DNA from: Aegilops tauschii subsp. strangulata
Taxonomy: Eukaryota; Streptophyta; Magnoliopsida; Poales; Poaceae
Length of the DNA: 64,000 nucleotides
Assembly: GCF_002575655.3 (NCBI RefSeq)
Contig: NC_053039.3
Coordinates: 372,783,633 to 372,847,632, forward strand
Reading direction: 5' to 3'
Under the pieces are notes generated by a model. It ran no database searches and was not told where the DNA came from. It saw only the letters and a program-made list of their open reading frames with translations. Both the position numbers and the translations under genes were made by a program. Shown one piece after another: positions 19,310-31,500 of this stretch (position 1 is the stretch's first letter; each line of letters opens with the position of its first letter).

Positions 19310-22300
19310 TCAATTCTTTCGAGAGAAACTTTTCCTCGAGAAAGAACCTGTTTCTAGAAGCAATTACTTTTGCTTCCAGATTTGAAATAGGAGGTATACC
19401 CAACTATTTTTGGGTATTCTATGAAGACGCATTTATCCGCTTTGGGTTCGAGCTTATCAGCCTGAAACTTTTTCACATAAGCATCGCAGCCCCAAACTTT
19501 CAAGAAACGACAACTTAGGTTTCTCTAAACGGTGTCGTATCAACGGAATTGCGTGGTGCCCTATTTAAAGTGAATGCGGTTGTCTCTAATGCCTAACCCA
19601 TAAATGATAGTGGTAATTCGATAAGAAACATCATGGTATGCACCATATCCAATAGGGTGCAGTTATGATGATCGGACACACCATCACACTATGGTGTTCC
19701 AGGCGGTATTAATTGTGAAACACTTTCCACAATATCTTAATTGTGCGCCAAACTCGTAACTCAGATACTCATCTCTATGATCATATCATAGACATTTTAT
19801 CCTCTTGTCACGACGATCTTCAATTTCTCTCTGAAATTACTTGAACCTTTCAATAATTCAGACTTGTGTTTCATCAAGTAAATATTCTCAGCATCTACTC
19901 GAATCATCTGTGAAGTAAGAACATATCGATATCCACTGCGTGCCTCAGCACTCATTGGACTACACACATCAAATGTATTACTTCCAACAAGCTGCTCTCT
20001 TGTTCCATCTTACTGAAAACGAGGCCTTTCAGTCATCTTGCCCATGTGGTATGATTTGCATGTCTCAAGTGATTCAAAATCAAGTGAGTCCAAACGATTC
20101 ATCTGCATGGAGTTTCTTCATGCATATATACCAATAGACATGGTTCGCATGTCTCAATCTTTTCAAAAACGAGTGAGTCCAAAGATCCATCTACATGGAG
20201 CTTCTTCATGCGTTCTATACCAATATGACTCAAATGGCAGTGCCACAAGTATGTGGTACTATCATTACTATTTTATATCTGTTGGCACGAACATGTGTAT
20301 CACTGCGATCGAGATTCATTTTAGGTGCAAGACCATTGAAGGTATTATTCAAATAAATAGAGTAACCATTATTCTCCTTAAATGAATAACCGTATTGCGA
20401 TAAACATAATCCAATCATGTTTATGCTCAACACTAAATAACAATTATTTAGGTTTAACACCAATCTCGATGGTAGAGGGAGCATGCGATGCTTGATCACA
20501 TCAACCTTGGAAACACTTCCAACACATATCGTCATCTCACCTTTAGCTAGTCTCCGTTTATTCCGCAGCTTTTATTTCGAGTTACTAACACTTAGCAACC
20601 GAACCGGTATCTAATACCCTGGTGCTGCTAGGAGTACAAGTAAAGTACACATTCATATAATGTATATCCAATATACTTCTGTCGACCTTGCCTGCCTTCT
20701 CATCTACCAAGTATCTAGGGTAGTTCTGCTTCAGTGACCGTTCCCCTCATTACAGAAGCACTTAGTCTCGGGTTTGGGTTCAACCTTGGGATTCTTCACT
20801 AGAGCAGCAAATGATTTGCTGTTTCATGAAGTATCCCTTTTGCCCTTGCCCTTCTAGAAACTAGTGGTTTTACTAACCATCAACAATTGATGCTCCTTCT
20901 TGATTTCTACTTTCGCGGTGTCAAACATCGCGAGTTGCTCAAGGATCATCATATCTATCCCTGATATGTTATAGTTCATCACGAAGCTCTAATAGCTTGG
21001 TGGCAGTGACTATGGAGAACCATCACTATCTTATCTAGAAGATTAACTCCCACTCGATTCAAGCGATTGTAGTACTCAGACAATCTGAGCACATGCTCAA
21101 CGATTGAGCTTTTCTCCCTCAGTTTGCAGGCTTAAGAAACTTGTCAGAGGTCTCATACCTCTTGACGTGGACACTAGTCTGAAATCCCAATTTCAGTCTT
21201 CGGAACATCTCATATGTTCTGTGACGTTTCAAAACGTCTTTGGTGCCACAATTCTAAACCGTTATCATTACGCACTGAACTATCACGTAGTCATCAAAAT
21301 GTGTATGCCAGATGTTTCGCAACATCTACAGACGACGCTGAGGTTCAGCACACCGAGCGGTGCATTAAGGACATAAGCCTTCTGTGCAGCAATGAGGACA
21401 ATCCTCAGTTTACGGACCCAGTCCGCATAATTGCTACTATCAACTTTCAACTAAATTTTCTCTAGGAACATATCTTAAACAGTAGAACTAAAGCGTAAGC
21501 TATGACATAATTTGCAAAGTCCTTTTGACTATGTTCATGATAATGAAGTTCATCTGATTATTTAATGAACACCCACTCAGATAGACATCCCTCTAGTCAT
21601 CTAAGTGATACATGATCCGAGTCAAACTAGGCCGTGTCCGATCATCACGTGAGACGGACTAGTCATCATCGGTGAACATCTCCATGTTGATCGCATCTAC
21701 TATACGACTCATGTTCGACCTTTCGATCTCTTGTGTTCCGAGGCCATGTCTATACATGCTAGGCTCGTCAAGTCAACCTAAGTGTTTCGCATGTGTTCCG
21801 AGGCCATGTCTGTACATGCTAGGCTCGTCAACACCCGTTGTATGCGAACGTTAGAATCTATCACACCCGATCATCACGTGGTGCTTCGAAACAACGAACC
21901 TTCACAACGGTGCACAGTTAGGGGGACACGTCTCTTGAAATTTTAGTGAGGGATCATCTTATTTATGCTACCGTCGTTCTAAGCAAATAAGATGTAAACA
22001 TGACAAACATCACATGCAAATCATAAAGTGACATGATATGGCCAATATCATCTTGCACCTTTTGATCTCCATCTTCGAGGCGCGGCATGATCACCTTTGT
22101 CACCGGCATGACACCATGATCTCCATCATCATGATCTCCATCATCGTGTCTTCATGAAGTTGTCTCGCCAACTATTACTTCTACTACTATGGCTAACGGT
22201 TAGCAATAAAGTAAAGTAATTACATGGCGTTTTCATTGACACGCAGGTCATACAATAAATTAAGACAACTCCTATGGCTCCTGCCGGTTGTCATACTCAT

Positions 22301-22790
22301 CGACATGCAAGTCGTCATTCCTATTACAAGAACATGATCAATCTCATACATCACATATATCATTCATCACATCCTTTTGGCCATATCACATCACATAGCA
22401 TACCCTGCAAAAACAAGTTAGACGTCCTCTAATTGTTGTTGCATGTTTTACGTGGCTGCTATGGGATTCTAGCAAGAACGTTTCTTACCTACGTAAAAAC
22501 CACAACGTGATATGCCAATTTCTATTTACCCTTCATAAGGACCCTTTTCATCGAATCCGATCCGACTAAAGTGGCAGAGACAGAGACCCGCCAGCCACCT
22601 TATGCAACTAGTGCATGTCAGTCGGTGGAACCTGTCTCACATAAGCGTACGTGTAAGGTCGGTCCGGGCCGCTTCATCCCACAATGCCGCCGAAACAAGA
22701 TAAGACTAGTAGCGGCAAGAAGAATTGACAAAATCGACGCCCACAACTACTTTGTGTTCTACTCGTGCATAGAAACTACGCATAGACCTA
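19310..22790 (-). pseudogene. Decayed gag/integrase interior of the copia element
   Basis: Position and length match gag, protease and integrase of Angela-type elements, but no open frame above about 100 codons is credible. Two 30-odd-base direct repeats with 'GTTCCGAGGCCATGTCT' lie at 21736 and 21793. I cannot place domain borders. Confidence 0.5.
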
Positions 22791-22803
22791 GCTCTGATAC
22801 CAC
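22791..22803 (-). promoter_or_regulatory. Primer-binding site (tRNA-iMet) of the copia element
   Basis: Minus strand 'TGGTATCAGAGC' immediately inside the 5' LTR is the complement of the 3' end of initiator methionine tRNA, used by most plant copia elements to start minus-strand DNA. Confidence 0.9.
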
Positions 22804-24528
22804 TGTTGGGGAACGTAGCAGAAATTCAAAATTTTCTACGCATCACCAAGATCAATCTATGGAGTAATCTAGCAACGAGGGGAAGGGGAGTGCATCTACA
22901 TACCATTGTAGATCGCGAGCGGAAGCGTTCAAGAGAACGGGGTTGATGGAGTCGTACTCGTCGTGATCCAAATCATTGATGATCCTAGCGCCGAATGGAC
23001 GGCACCTCCGCGTTCAACACACGTACGGAGCAGCGACGTCTCCTCCTTCTTGATCCAGCAAGGGGGGAGGAGAGGTTGATGGAGATCCAGCAGCACGACG
23101 GCGTGGTGGTGGAAGTACCGGGATCCCGGCAGGGCTTCGCCAAGCGCAAGCGGGGAGGAAGAGGTGTCACGGGAGGGAGAGGGAGGCGCCATGGCTTGTG
23201 TATTGCTGCCCTCCCTTCCCCCCACTGTATATAGGGCCATGGGAGAGGGGGGGCGCAGCCTTGGCCCTTCCTCCAAGGAAGGGTGCGGCCAGGGAGGAGT
23301 CCTTCCCCCCAAGGCACCTCGGAGGTGCCTTCCCCCTTTAGGACTCTCCCTTTTCCTTATCTCTTGGCGCATGGGCCTCTTGGGGCTGGTGCCCTTGGCC
23401 CATATAGGCCAAGGCGCACCCCCTACAGCCCATGTGGCCCCCCGGGGCTGGTGGACCCCCTTGGTGGACCCCCGGACCCCTTTCGGCACTCCCGGTACAA
23501 TACCGATAAAGTGCGAAACTTTTCCGGCGACCAAAATAAGACTTCCCATATATAAATCTTTACCTCCGGACCATTCCGGAACTCCTCGTGACGTCCGGGA
23601 TCTCATCCGGGACTCCGAACAACTTTCGGGTTACCGCATACTAATATCTCTATAACCCTAGCGTCACCGAACCTTAAGTGTGTAGACCCTACGGGTTCGG
23701 GAGACATGCAGACATGACCGAGATGACTCTCCGGTCAATAACCAACAGCGGGATCTGGATACCCATGTTGGCTCCCACATGCTCCTCGATGATCTCATCG
23801 GATGAACCACGATGTCGAGGATTCAATCAATCCCGTATACAATTCCCTTTGTCTATCGATATGTTACTTGCCCGAGATTCGATCGTCGGTATCCCTATAC
23901 CTTGTTCAATCTCGTTACCCGCAAGTCTCTTTACTCGTTCCGTAACTCACATCATCCCGTGATCAATTCCTTGGTCACACTGTGCACATTATGATGATGT
24001 CCTACCGAGTGGGCCCAGAGATACCTCTCCGTTTACACGGAGTGACAAATCCCAGTCTCGATTCGTGCCAACCCAACAGACACTTTCGGAGATACCTGTA
24101 GTGCACCTTTATAGTCACCCAGTTACGTTGTGACGTTTGGTACACCCAAAGCATTCCTACGGTATCCGGGAGTTGCACAATCTCATGGTCTAAGGACATG
24201 ATACTTGACATTAGAAAAGCTCTGAGCAAACGAACTACACGATCTTGTGCTAGGCTTAGGATTGGATCTTGTCCATCACATCATTCTCCTAATGATGTGA
24301 TCCCATTATCAACGACATCCAATGTCCATGGTCAGGAAACCGTAACCATCTATTGATCAACGAGCTAGTCAACTAGAGGCTTACTAGGGACATGGTGTTG
24401 TCTATGTATCCACACATGTATCTGAGTTTCCTATCAATACAATTCTAGCATGGATAATAAACGATTATCATGAACAAGGAAATATAATAATAACCTATTT
24501 ATTATTGCCTCTAGGGCATATTTCAACA
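22804..24528 (-). repeat. 5' LTR of the Angela-type copia element
   Basis: 1725 bases with promoter function in an active element. Compared with the other LTR it has a 12-base tandem duplication ('GGTGGACCCCCT' type, near 23450-23475), a shorter G run and one base fewer at its outer end ('ATTTCAACA' versus 'ATTTCCAACA'). TATA-like 'CTGTATATAG' is near 23224. Confidence 0.9.
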
Positions 24529-25817
24529 GTGCACCCCTTTGCAGGAGTTGCGTAGTTCGGCCCACCGCGTCAAGTAGCCGCGGGTGGACTCGGTCGGGCC
24601 TTGAACACATAGCGAGAGCTGGCGGGGCTTGAGCGGCCGCTTGTAGGTGCTGGTGAAGTTGCGGATGAAGACTTCGGTGAAATCTACCCAACTGCAGACG
24701 CTGTGGGGCTTCAGGTTGTTCAGCCATGTCTGGGTCGTGCCCTGGAGCATGAGCGGAACCTATTTCACGGCAACGCGCTTGTTGTCGTTTGCTATGTTGA
24801 CGGCTATCGAGTAGTCCACCAGCCAATCCTCAGGCTTCACGGAGCCGTTGTACTTGGGAGTGTCACGAGGGAGCGAGAACCCTTTGGGGAAGGGCTCGTC
24901 GCGAATGCGGGGGCTGAAACAAGCCGGGCCGATAGCATCTTCTTCTTCTATCGCCAGGGATCGAGCCAGGCGGTCGATCCGGTGGCAAGTGTCGATCTCT
25001 CCGACTCCTTCTTGGCGTCCCAGCCGGTCTCCGAGAGTCGGGTGCTCAACAGGCGGAGGGGAGGCGCGCCTCTCCCTACGCGGGGGAGGCATGCGATTGC
25101 TCCGCTGTTCCACCGCTCGCGGGCGGCCGTCTTGGTCGCGCTCGATGGTGATGCATGTCCGACTGCGACTAACAGCCGGCTCTCGATCTCTGTGGTCGCG
25201 GGCACCGCCTGTCGGCGTCCGGGAGGTCGCGCCGTGCTCTCGGCAAGGGGGAGGTTCTCGGCATGCTGCCCGGGTTCTTCCACGCGGTGGTCGGCTTCTT
25301 GCTGCGACGCTCGTCACCCTCTAGGTGGTCCAGCTCGTCTGCTGCCGCCTGGGCAGCACACAGGTTCTCCATGGCCATAGCGCAGACAGGGCGGTCCACC
25401 CCAAACATGCTGGCGACGGCAGCGCCACGCTGTTGGACTGTGCCTATGCGGCTGGGCTCGCCACCAATCGGCGTGCCGCCGACGGCGCGGTCGATCTCGC
25501 GCTGGTAGGCTTCGGAGAGGCGTCTCATGGTGGCCAACTTCTTGGCGTTCTCGACGAGCAAGACATGGCAGGCTTCTAGTGTCTTGGCGTTGGCGTCTGC
25601 CGCGATGGGGGTGGACAGGTCCTGCATTGCCACCTGTAGTGGGTCCTGGGCGGCCCCACCAGAGGCTTCGTCGTGGCTGATGACAAGCACCTCCGTGACG
25701 GTGTTCCCGCTGTTGTCTGCGCGAGGGAGCGTGTCGTCGATGATCGCCATGTTGGTGGGGAAGGCATCGAGGGATGCCACGTCGGAGTCGACGAGCATCG
25801 GGTCGGTGGAGCCAACT
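24529..25817 (-). pseudogene. Gypsy gag, N-terminal part (before the copia insertion)
   Basis: Upstream part in one frame (25798-25169: 'LVENAKKLATMRRLSEAY', 'MENLCAAQAAADEL'), a charged, mostly helical leader region. It then shifts to a second frame (25317-24763) with 'RIRDEPFPKGFSLPRDTPKY' and 'PEDWLVDYSIAVNIAN', the conserved beginning of the plant gypsy capsid. A TAG at 24760-24762 interrupts it before 'VPLMLQGTTQTWLNNL'. The capsid continues past the copia element at 15975. Lesions seen are one frameshift, one stop and one 8.6 kb insertion. Confidence 0.75.
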
Positions 25818-26111
25818 GACTCTAGGTCAGAGGCTGGCTCGTTGGCGATGTGGAGCTTGCCAAGGAGGTCGACGAGGCAGCTCTCGAAGCTGGCTGCTCC
25901 CGCGTCAGGTGCGGGCTCGTCGGAGAGGCGGATCTCGCCGATGAGATCAGCGAGGCAGCTCGCCGCGCAAGTGACTTCTGCGCCATGCAGCGCGTCGGTG
26001 CAAACACCATCGGGCGTGGCGGGCTGGCTGCGCTCGCTAGGGAGAAAAAGGGTTCCCGTCTAGAACAGATCTTCAGACGACGGTGCACCTAGCCCCACGG
26101 TGGGCCCCAAA

Positions 26112-27308
26112 TGTCGCGGGTGTCGTGCGACATATGCCAAAGGATGGCTTATCATGGTGGGGGACAATAGTACGTCGCCGGTGCCTGGAAACGGGATGAG
26201 GCATAAACATGTACGCCGACGCATCTTACCTAGGTTCAGGGCTGTCCTAGGAGATAACACCCCTAGTCCTGCTCTGCGGGGTCTCCGCATGATCACTATC
26301 TCAACAAGGTGGCTACAAGCTTGCTCCTTGAGCTGTTTTGGCTACAGGAGGGAGAAGAACAAGGCTAGCCCTTACTCCACTCTCTATGTGGTATGTGTGT
26401 GTGCTGAGGTTCTGAACCCTTTGCTTGGGAGGCCTGGGGGTTTATATAGGCCTAGCCCCCAGGGGTACAATGGTAATCCAGCCGGGTGTAGGACCCGTTG
26501 TCAGTCTCTTTGGTTGCCGACTTCTCCGTCGGCTCCTCGGGCCTGCCGCCTGGTGGGTCCCACCGCCTCGTGGGTCCCGCCGGCTGTCTCGTACTTGGCC
26601 GACAGGCCACGCCCGCCGCTTGCGGGTCCTGCCGGCTGCTTAGTACTGTGGCTGCGCCACTAATGATGCATGCTTTGTCGGGGGGAGCGTGGCTACAATC
26701 CGCCGCCTAGCGGGCGTTCACTGTAGCCACTCCCCGTCACTTCTGATTAATGGTGCACAAACTTTGAGAGAGGAGGAGGGCCGCCTGCTAGGAGTTGGCC
26801 TCCCCTATGCCGACTGGTCAGGGCTTTCCACCTTCTGGCTTCTCATAGACAGGTAGTGCCCGCTGCCTGCGAGCTGTACCGACAGCCCGTAGTGGGATCA
26901 TGGCCTCTCCTGCTATGGATGATGTCACGGGCTGCATGGCAACAGTGCTGCGCCAGGCGAGGGATGTCCGCCCAGTACGCTGCACTGTGGCTACGTTCTG
27001 CCCTGGATTCGAGGGTGGCAGGCTACACTGTAGCCACGCCCCGTCTCGTCGTTGTAATGAGGTGCTAACTTCGAGGGAGGGAGGGGCCGCCTGCTGGGAG
27101 CCGGCCTCCCTGGAAGCCGCCTGCTAGGAGTCGGCCCACCTCATGGCCACCCTCTGGGCTCCGCCGCCTTCTAGCAGCCGCCATCTTGGACCATCGGGCC
27201 CTGAGGAGACGGCTCTTTGTCTCTGAGGCTTGAGGGGCGCAGCTAGCCCCGATGTCTTGAAATACCATGGGGAGCAGATGAGGCTACCCGTGGTCATTTA
27301 CTCCGACA
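26112..27308 (-). repeat. 5' LTR of the gypsy element
   Basis: 1197 bases. On the minus strand it begins 'TGTCGGAGTAAATGACCACG' and ends 'CACGACACCCGCGACA', followed by 'TTTGGGGCCCACCGTGGGGC', a primer-site region common in wheat gypsy elements. GC-rich, with repeated 'GCCGGC', 'CTGCTGGGAGC' and 'CACTGTAGCCAC' segments. Its partner LTR is not in the window. Confidence 0.8.
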
Positions 27309-28524
27309 ATCGGTGTGCGGGGTTATCCTAGGTAATTGTTAACAAGATCGGTAATCATTATTGCAATTTCATATGAGGGAGAGGCATAAGGTAACATACT
27401 TTCTCTTCTTGGATCATATGCACTTATGATTGGAACTCTAGCAAGCATCCGCAACTACTAAAGATCATTAAGGTAAAACCCAACCATAGCATTAAAGTAT
27501 CAAGTCTCCTTTATCCTATAGGCAACAACCCCCTTACTCAGGTTTAAGCTTCTGTCACACTAGCAACCCACTATAAGAGAATCATGAACGTACTGCAACA
27601 CCCTACAGCGGGAATCCTTCACGTGTGCGCGGCACGGAAGGCACCTTAGGACAACACCAAAATAAAACATACAACTCAAACAAATATATATCATCAATCA
27701 ACCCAAAGGACAAGAGTAATCTACTCAAAACATCATAGGATGGCAACACATCATTGGATCATAATATGTGGCATAAAGCACCATGTTCAAGTAGGGGATT
27801 ACAGCGGGGTGCGGGAGAGTGGACCGCATAAAAGAGATGAGGATGATGATGATGAAGGTGATGTTGATGAAGACCATCACCGCGGCGATGGTTCCCCCGA
27901 TGGCACTCAGGCGCCACCAAGAGATAGGGGGGAGAGGTTCTCCCCCTTGTTCTTCCTCCTCCATGGTCTTCCCCTTTGATGGGGTAAGGTTCTCCCTCTG
28001 GTCCTTGACCTCCATGGCGATGGTGAGCCCTCCGGCTTCCTCCTCCATGGCCTCCGGTGATGTTGGCCCCCTCCGGCGGGGTGCCAGAGAGGGCCCAGAT
28101 TTTTTTTCGTGGCTATAGAGGCTTGCAGCGGTGGAACTTCCGATCTCCCTTCTGTTCTGGTTTTTTTAGGATTTATAGGAGGGGTTGGCATCACTTTCAC
28201 GTCAGGGGCCCCAACAAGGCAATCAAAAGGTCGGAGGGCGCGACCTAAGGGGGTGAGGGCGCCCTCCACCCTTGTGGTTAGCCCGGGACTCTTATTTCGT
28301 ATCTTTTTCTTCCAGTAGTTTTTACATTTGCCAGAAAAATTCTCCATTAATTTTCAGCTCGTTCCGAGAACTTTTATTTCTGCACAAAAACAACACCTCG
28401 GTAGTTCTGCTGAAAATAGCGTCAGTCCGGGTTAGTTCTAATCAAATCATACCAAAATCATATAGAATTGTTGTAAACATGGCATGAATACTTCATAAAT
28501 GATTGATACATCAGAGACGTATCA
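27309..28524 (-). repeat. 3' LTR (truncated) of the Athila-type element
   Basis: Starts on the minus strand at 28524 with 'TGATACGTCTCTGATGTATC' and stops at the gypsy border. It contains a 107-codon open frame (28048-27725) with a long hydrophobic segment, see findings. Confidence 0.8.
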
Positions 28525-31500
28525 GCATCCCCAAGCTTAATTCCTGCTCGTCCTCGAGTAGGTAAATGATAAAAGAAATAATTTATGAACTGTGAATGTT
28601 ATCAAGTGCACAAGTTTGATCAATGAAAGTTCCAAGCACTTTTTCTAGCACTATTCTTTATCATAAATAGTAGCTTATCTTCATAAAACTTCTCATGATC
28701 AAGTAACGAGCTATTCACATGTTAAAGTATAGACCGTAAACTTCTTGAAAATTAACAAACCGTGTTCTTAGTCATCAAACAATTGATATTCATCTTATTT
28801 TCAGGAGGGGTCTATGTAAGATCTTTGATTTAGAAAATTCCACATACTCGACTATCATTTAATCTTTCACAATTGCTAACACTCACGTGATATTTATGGG
28901 TTCAAAGTTTCAATTGGACACAGAGAAAGATAGGGGCTTATAGTTTCGCCTCCCAACCTTTTACCTCATGGGTAGTGTCAACAATAATACATTATGAAAA
29001 CCTACATCCGAGTGGATATAAATATGCGGATCACTCCAACACATAGTGCTTGCCAAAGGAAAAGGTGTAAAAAGGAAAGATGATGATCACCATGACTCTT
29101 GTATAAGGGTAGAAGATAAAAGTAAAAGATAGGCCCTTCGCATGCAGAGGGAAGCAGAGGTTGTCATGCGCTTTTATGTTTGGATGCACAAAATCTTAAT
29201 GCAAAAGAACGTCTCCTTATATTGCCGCTTGTGATAAAGACCTTTATTATGCAGTCCGTCGCTTTTATTTCGTCCATATCACAAGTTCGTATAAAGCTTA
29301 TTTTCTTCACACTAATAGATCATACATATTTAGAGAGCAATTTTTATTGCTTGCACCGATGACAACTTACTTGAAGGATCTTACTCAATCCATAGGTAGG
29401 TATGGTGGACTCTCATGGCAAAACTGGTTTAAGGGATGTTTGGAAGCACAAGTAGTATCTCTACTTGCTGCAAAGAATTTGTCTAGCATGAGGGGGAAAG
29501 GCAAGCTCAACATGTTGGATGATCCATGACAATATAACTTCTATTCGGATCTAAGAAAAAATAACTCATTATGTTGTCTTCCTTGTCCAACGTCAAATTT
29601 TAGCATGTCATATTTTAATTAGTGCTCACAATTACAAAAGATGTCCAAGATAGTATATTTATATGTGAAATCTCTCTTCCTTCAATATTCTTTCATGAAT
29701 TGTTCAAGTGACCAATATTGAGTTTGCTAACTTTCAATAATTTTTACCACCTATACTTCTTATAATGGAAGTCATTACTCCCCATGGGATAAGCATATGA
29801 AGCATATAAAATTTCAGATCTATGATATTCAATTCATTCACCCATTTACTCATAGGATATAAGTGAAGCACGTGATTAAATGACAAACTACTCCAAAGAG
29901 ATATAAGTGAAGGACAATGAGTAGTCAAATAATTAACTAGGCATGGGAGGACTCTCTCTTATTCAAGATTTCAGATCCAATGACTTTATTCAAACAACAA
30001 GTAAAATCAAAATACGCTACAAGCAAAACACATATCATGTGACGAACAAAAATATAGCTCCGAGTAAGGTATACTGATGGTTTTGAAGACGAAAGAGGGG
30101 ATGCCTTCTAGGGCATCCCCAAGCTTAGGCGCTTGAGTCTTCCTTGAATATTACCTTCGGGTGCCTTGGGCATCCCCAAGTTTAGGATCTTTCCACTCCT
30201 TATTTTCCTTGTATCGATATCTCACCCAAAACATGAAAACTTCAATCACACAAAACTCAACGGAACTTCGTGAGATGGGTTAGTATGATAAAGAGTAAAT
30301 CATTCACTTTGGTACTGTGAAAGAAAAGATTCATAATTGTTCTCACACAATTCCTACTATACCACATCATTTCTACAATTTATATTGAGCAATATAAGTA
30401 GTAGAAACTAGAAAACAAGCAAACTATGCATTGAAAACAGAATCTGCCAAAAACATAACAGTCTGTAATGATCTGAACAACAACCATACTTCTGCTACTC
30501 CAAAAATTCTGAAAATTAGGAAAACCTAGGAAATTTTTATATCAATATTTTGTAAAAAATCAGATCAAAAGCATGCTTCTGTGATTTATTAAAATTCTGG
30601 CAATGAGCACAAAAGTTTTTGTTTTTCAGCACCATCAAATCAACTATCACCGTAAGACATCCCAAAGGTCTTACTTGGCACTTTATTGAAGAAAAAGCTA
30701 TAAAACATGATTACTACAGTAGCTTAATCATGTGAACACACAAAAACAGTAATGATAAATATTGGGTTGTCTCCCAACAACCGCTTTTCTTTAACGCCTT
30801 TTTAGCTAGGCATGATATTCTAACGATACTCTTTCAAGCCCAATTCCGATGATAATTTTGTTCATACTCTAAAAGATATAAGTGAAGTTCATAGAGCATT
30901 ATACAAATGATATATATATTTACCAACATCCAAGCTCAAAATATATATGTGAAGCACACGAAGCATTCTATAAAGGTATACTCAAAAGATTTAAGTGAAG
31001 CACAAAAAGCATTCTATAAAGCCATACTTAAAGAATTTAAGTGAAGCACAAAGAGCATTCTACAAATCAATGAAGGGCTATATCATAATATCATTGATCA
31101 TAAAGGAAAATAAATAAAAAAATAAACACAAAAGACGCATGTCATGTGAACAAAACAAAAACCGAGGTATACCGATAATTGTTGAAGAAGAAAGATGGGA
31201 TGCCAACTGGGGCGTCCCCAAGCTTAGATGCTTGAGTATCCTTGAAATATTTACTTGGGGTGCCTTGGGCATCCCCAAGCTTGAGCTCTTGCCTCTCCTT
31301 ATTCTTCTCATATCGGTAACTCCTCGTTCTTCGAACACTTCATCGACACAAAACTTAACAAACAATATTGTGAGATCCGTTAGTATAATAAAATAAATCA
31401 CTACCCTTAGGTACTATTGTAAAATCATTCCAATTTCATATTAGCATTATATCTACTGTATTGCAACTTCACCATGGTTCATACGCCCTGATACTACCCA

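Larger units (their letters stand above)
15976..24528 (-). mobile_element. Full-length Angela/WIS/BARE-1-type copia retrotransposon
   Basis: Complete element of 8553 bases with direct 5-bp target duplications GTGCA at 15971-15975 and 24529-24533, inside gag of the gypsy element. LTRs are 15976-17694 (3') and 22804-24528 (5'). On the minus strand they start 'TGTTGAAATATGCCCTAGAGG' in split form (TGTTG..ATGCCCTAGAGGC) and end 'CGTTCCCCAACA', the hallmark of the most abundant copia group of wheat and barley. A tRNA-iMet primer site and a polypurine tract are present. The ~5.1 kb interior has the right length, but its genes are decayed. I count roughly 27 substitutions between the LTRs by hand (about 1.6 %), so it is fairly young. 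Confidence 0.92.
10131..27308 (-). mobile_element. Ty3/gypsy LTR retrotransposon (Tat-like), 3' end lost, split by a copia element
   Basis: Read on the minus strand from the 5' LTR (27308-26112): gag (25.8-24.5 and 15.97-15.4 kb), protease (15.4-14.9), RT (14.5-13.6), RNase H plus a second, archaeal-type RNase H (13.6-12.7), integrase (12.3-11.2) and a noncoding 3' region with an antisense ORF. Two RNase H domains are a mark of the Tat lineage. There is no 3' LTR; the element ends at the CACTA terminus. Pol from about 14.9 to 11.2 kb stays in one frame but has at least four stop codons, gag and protease are frameshifted, and a copia element sits in gag, so it cannot move by itself. It entered the LTR of the Athila-type element at 27309. 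Confidence 0.8.

Noticed and set aside
21730..21830. Direct repeats 'GTTCCGAGGCCATGTCT' as possible CRISPR-like or regulatory repeats
   Set aside because: Only two copies inside decayed copia coding; a local duplication is enough, and CRISPR is not expected in a plant chromosome.
22571..22867. + strand ORF over the copia primer site
   Set aside because: Runs from interior through the primer site into the LTR; it is antisense to the element and arises by chance.
24703..25380. 225-codon + strand ORF at the gypsy gag
   Set aside because: Antisense to gag, Arg/Ser/Ala-rich from GC content, no motif.
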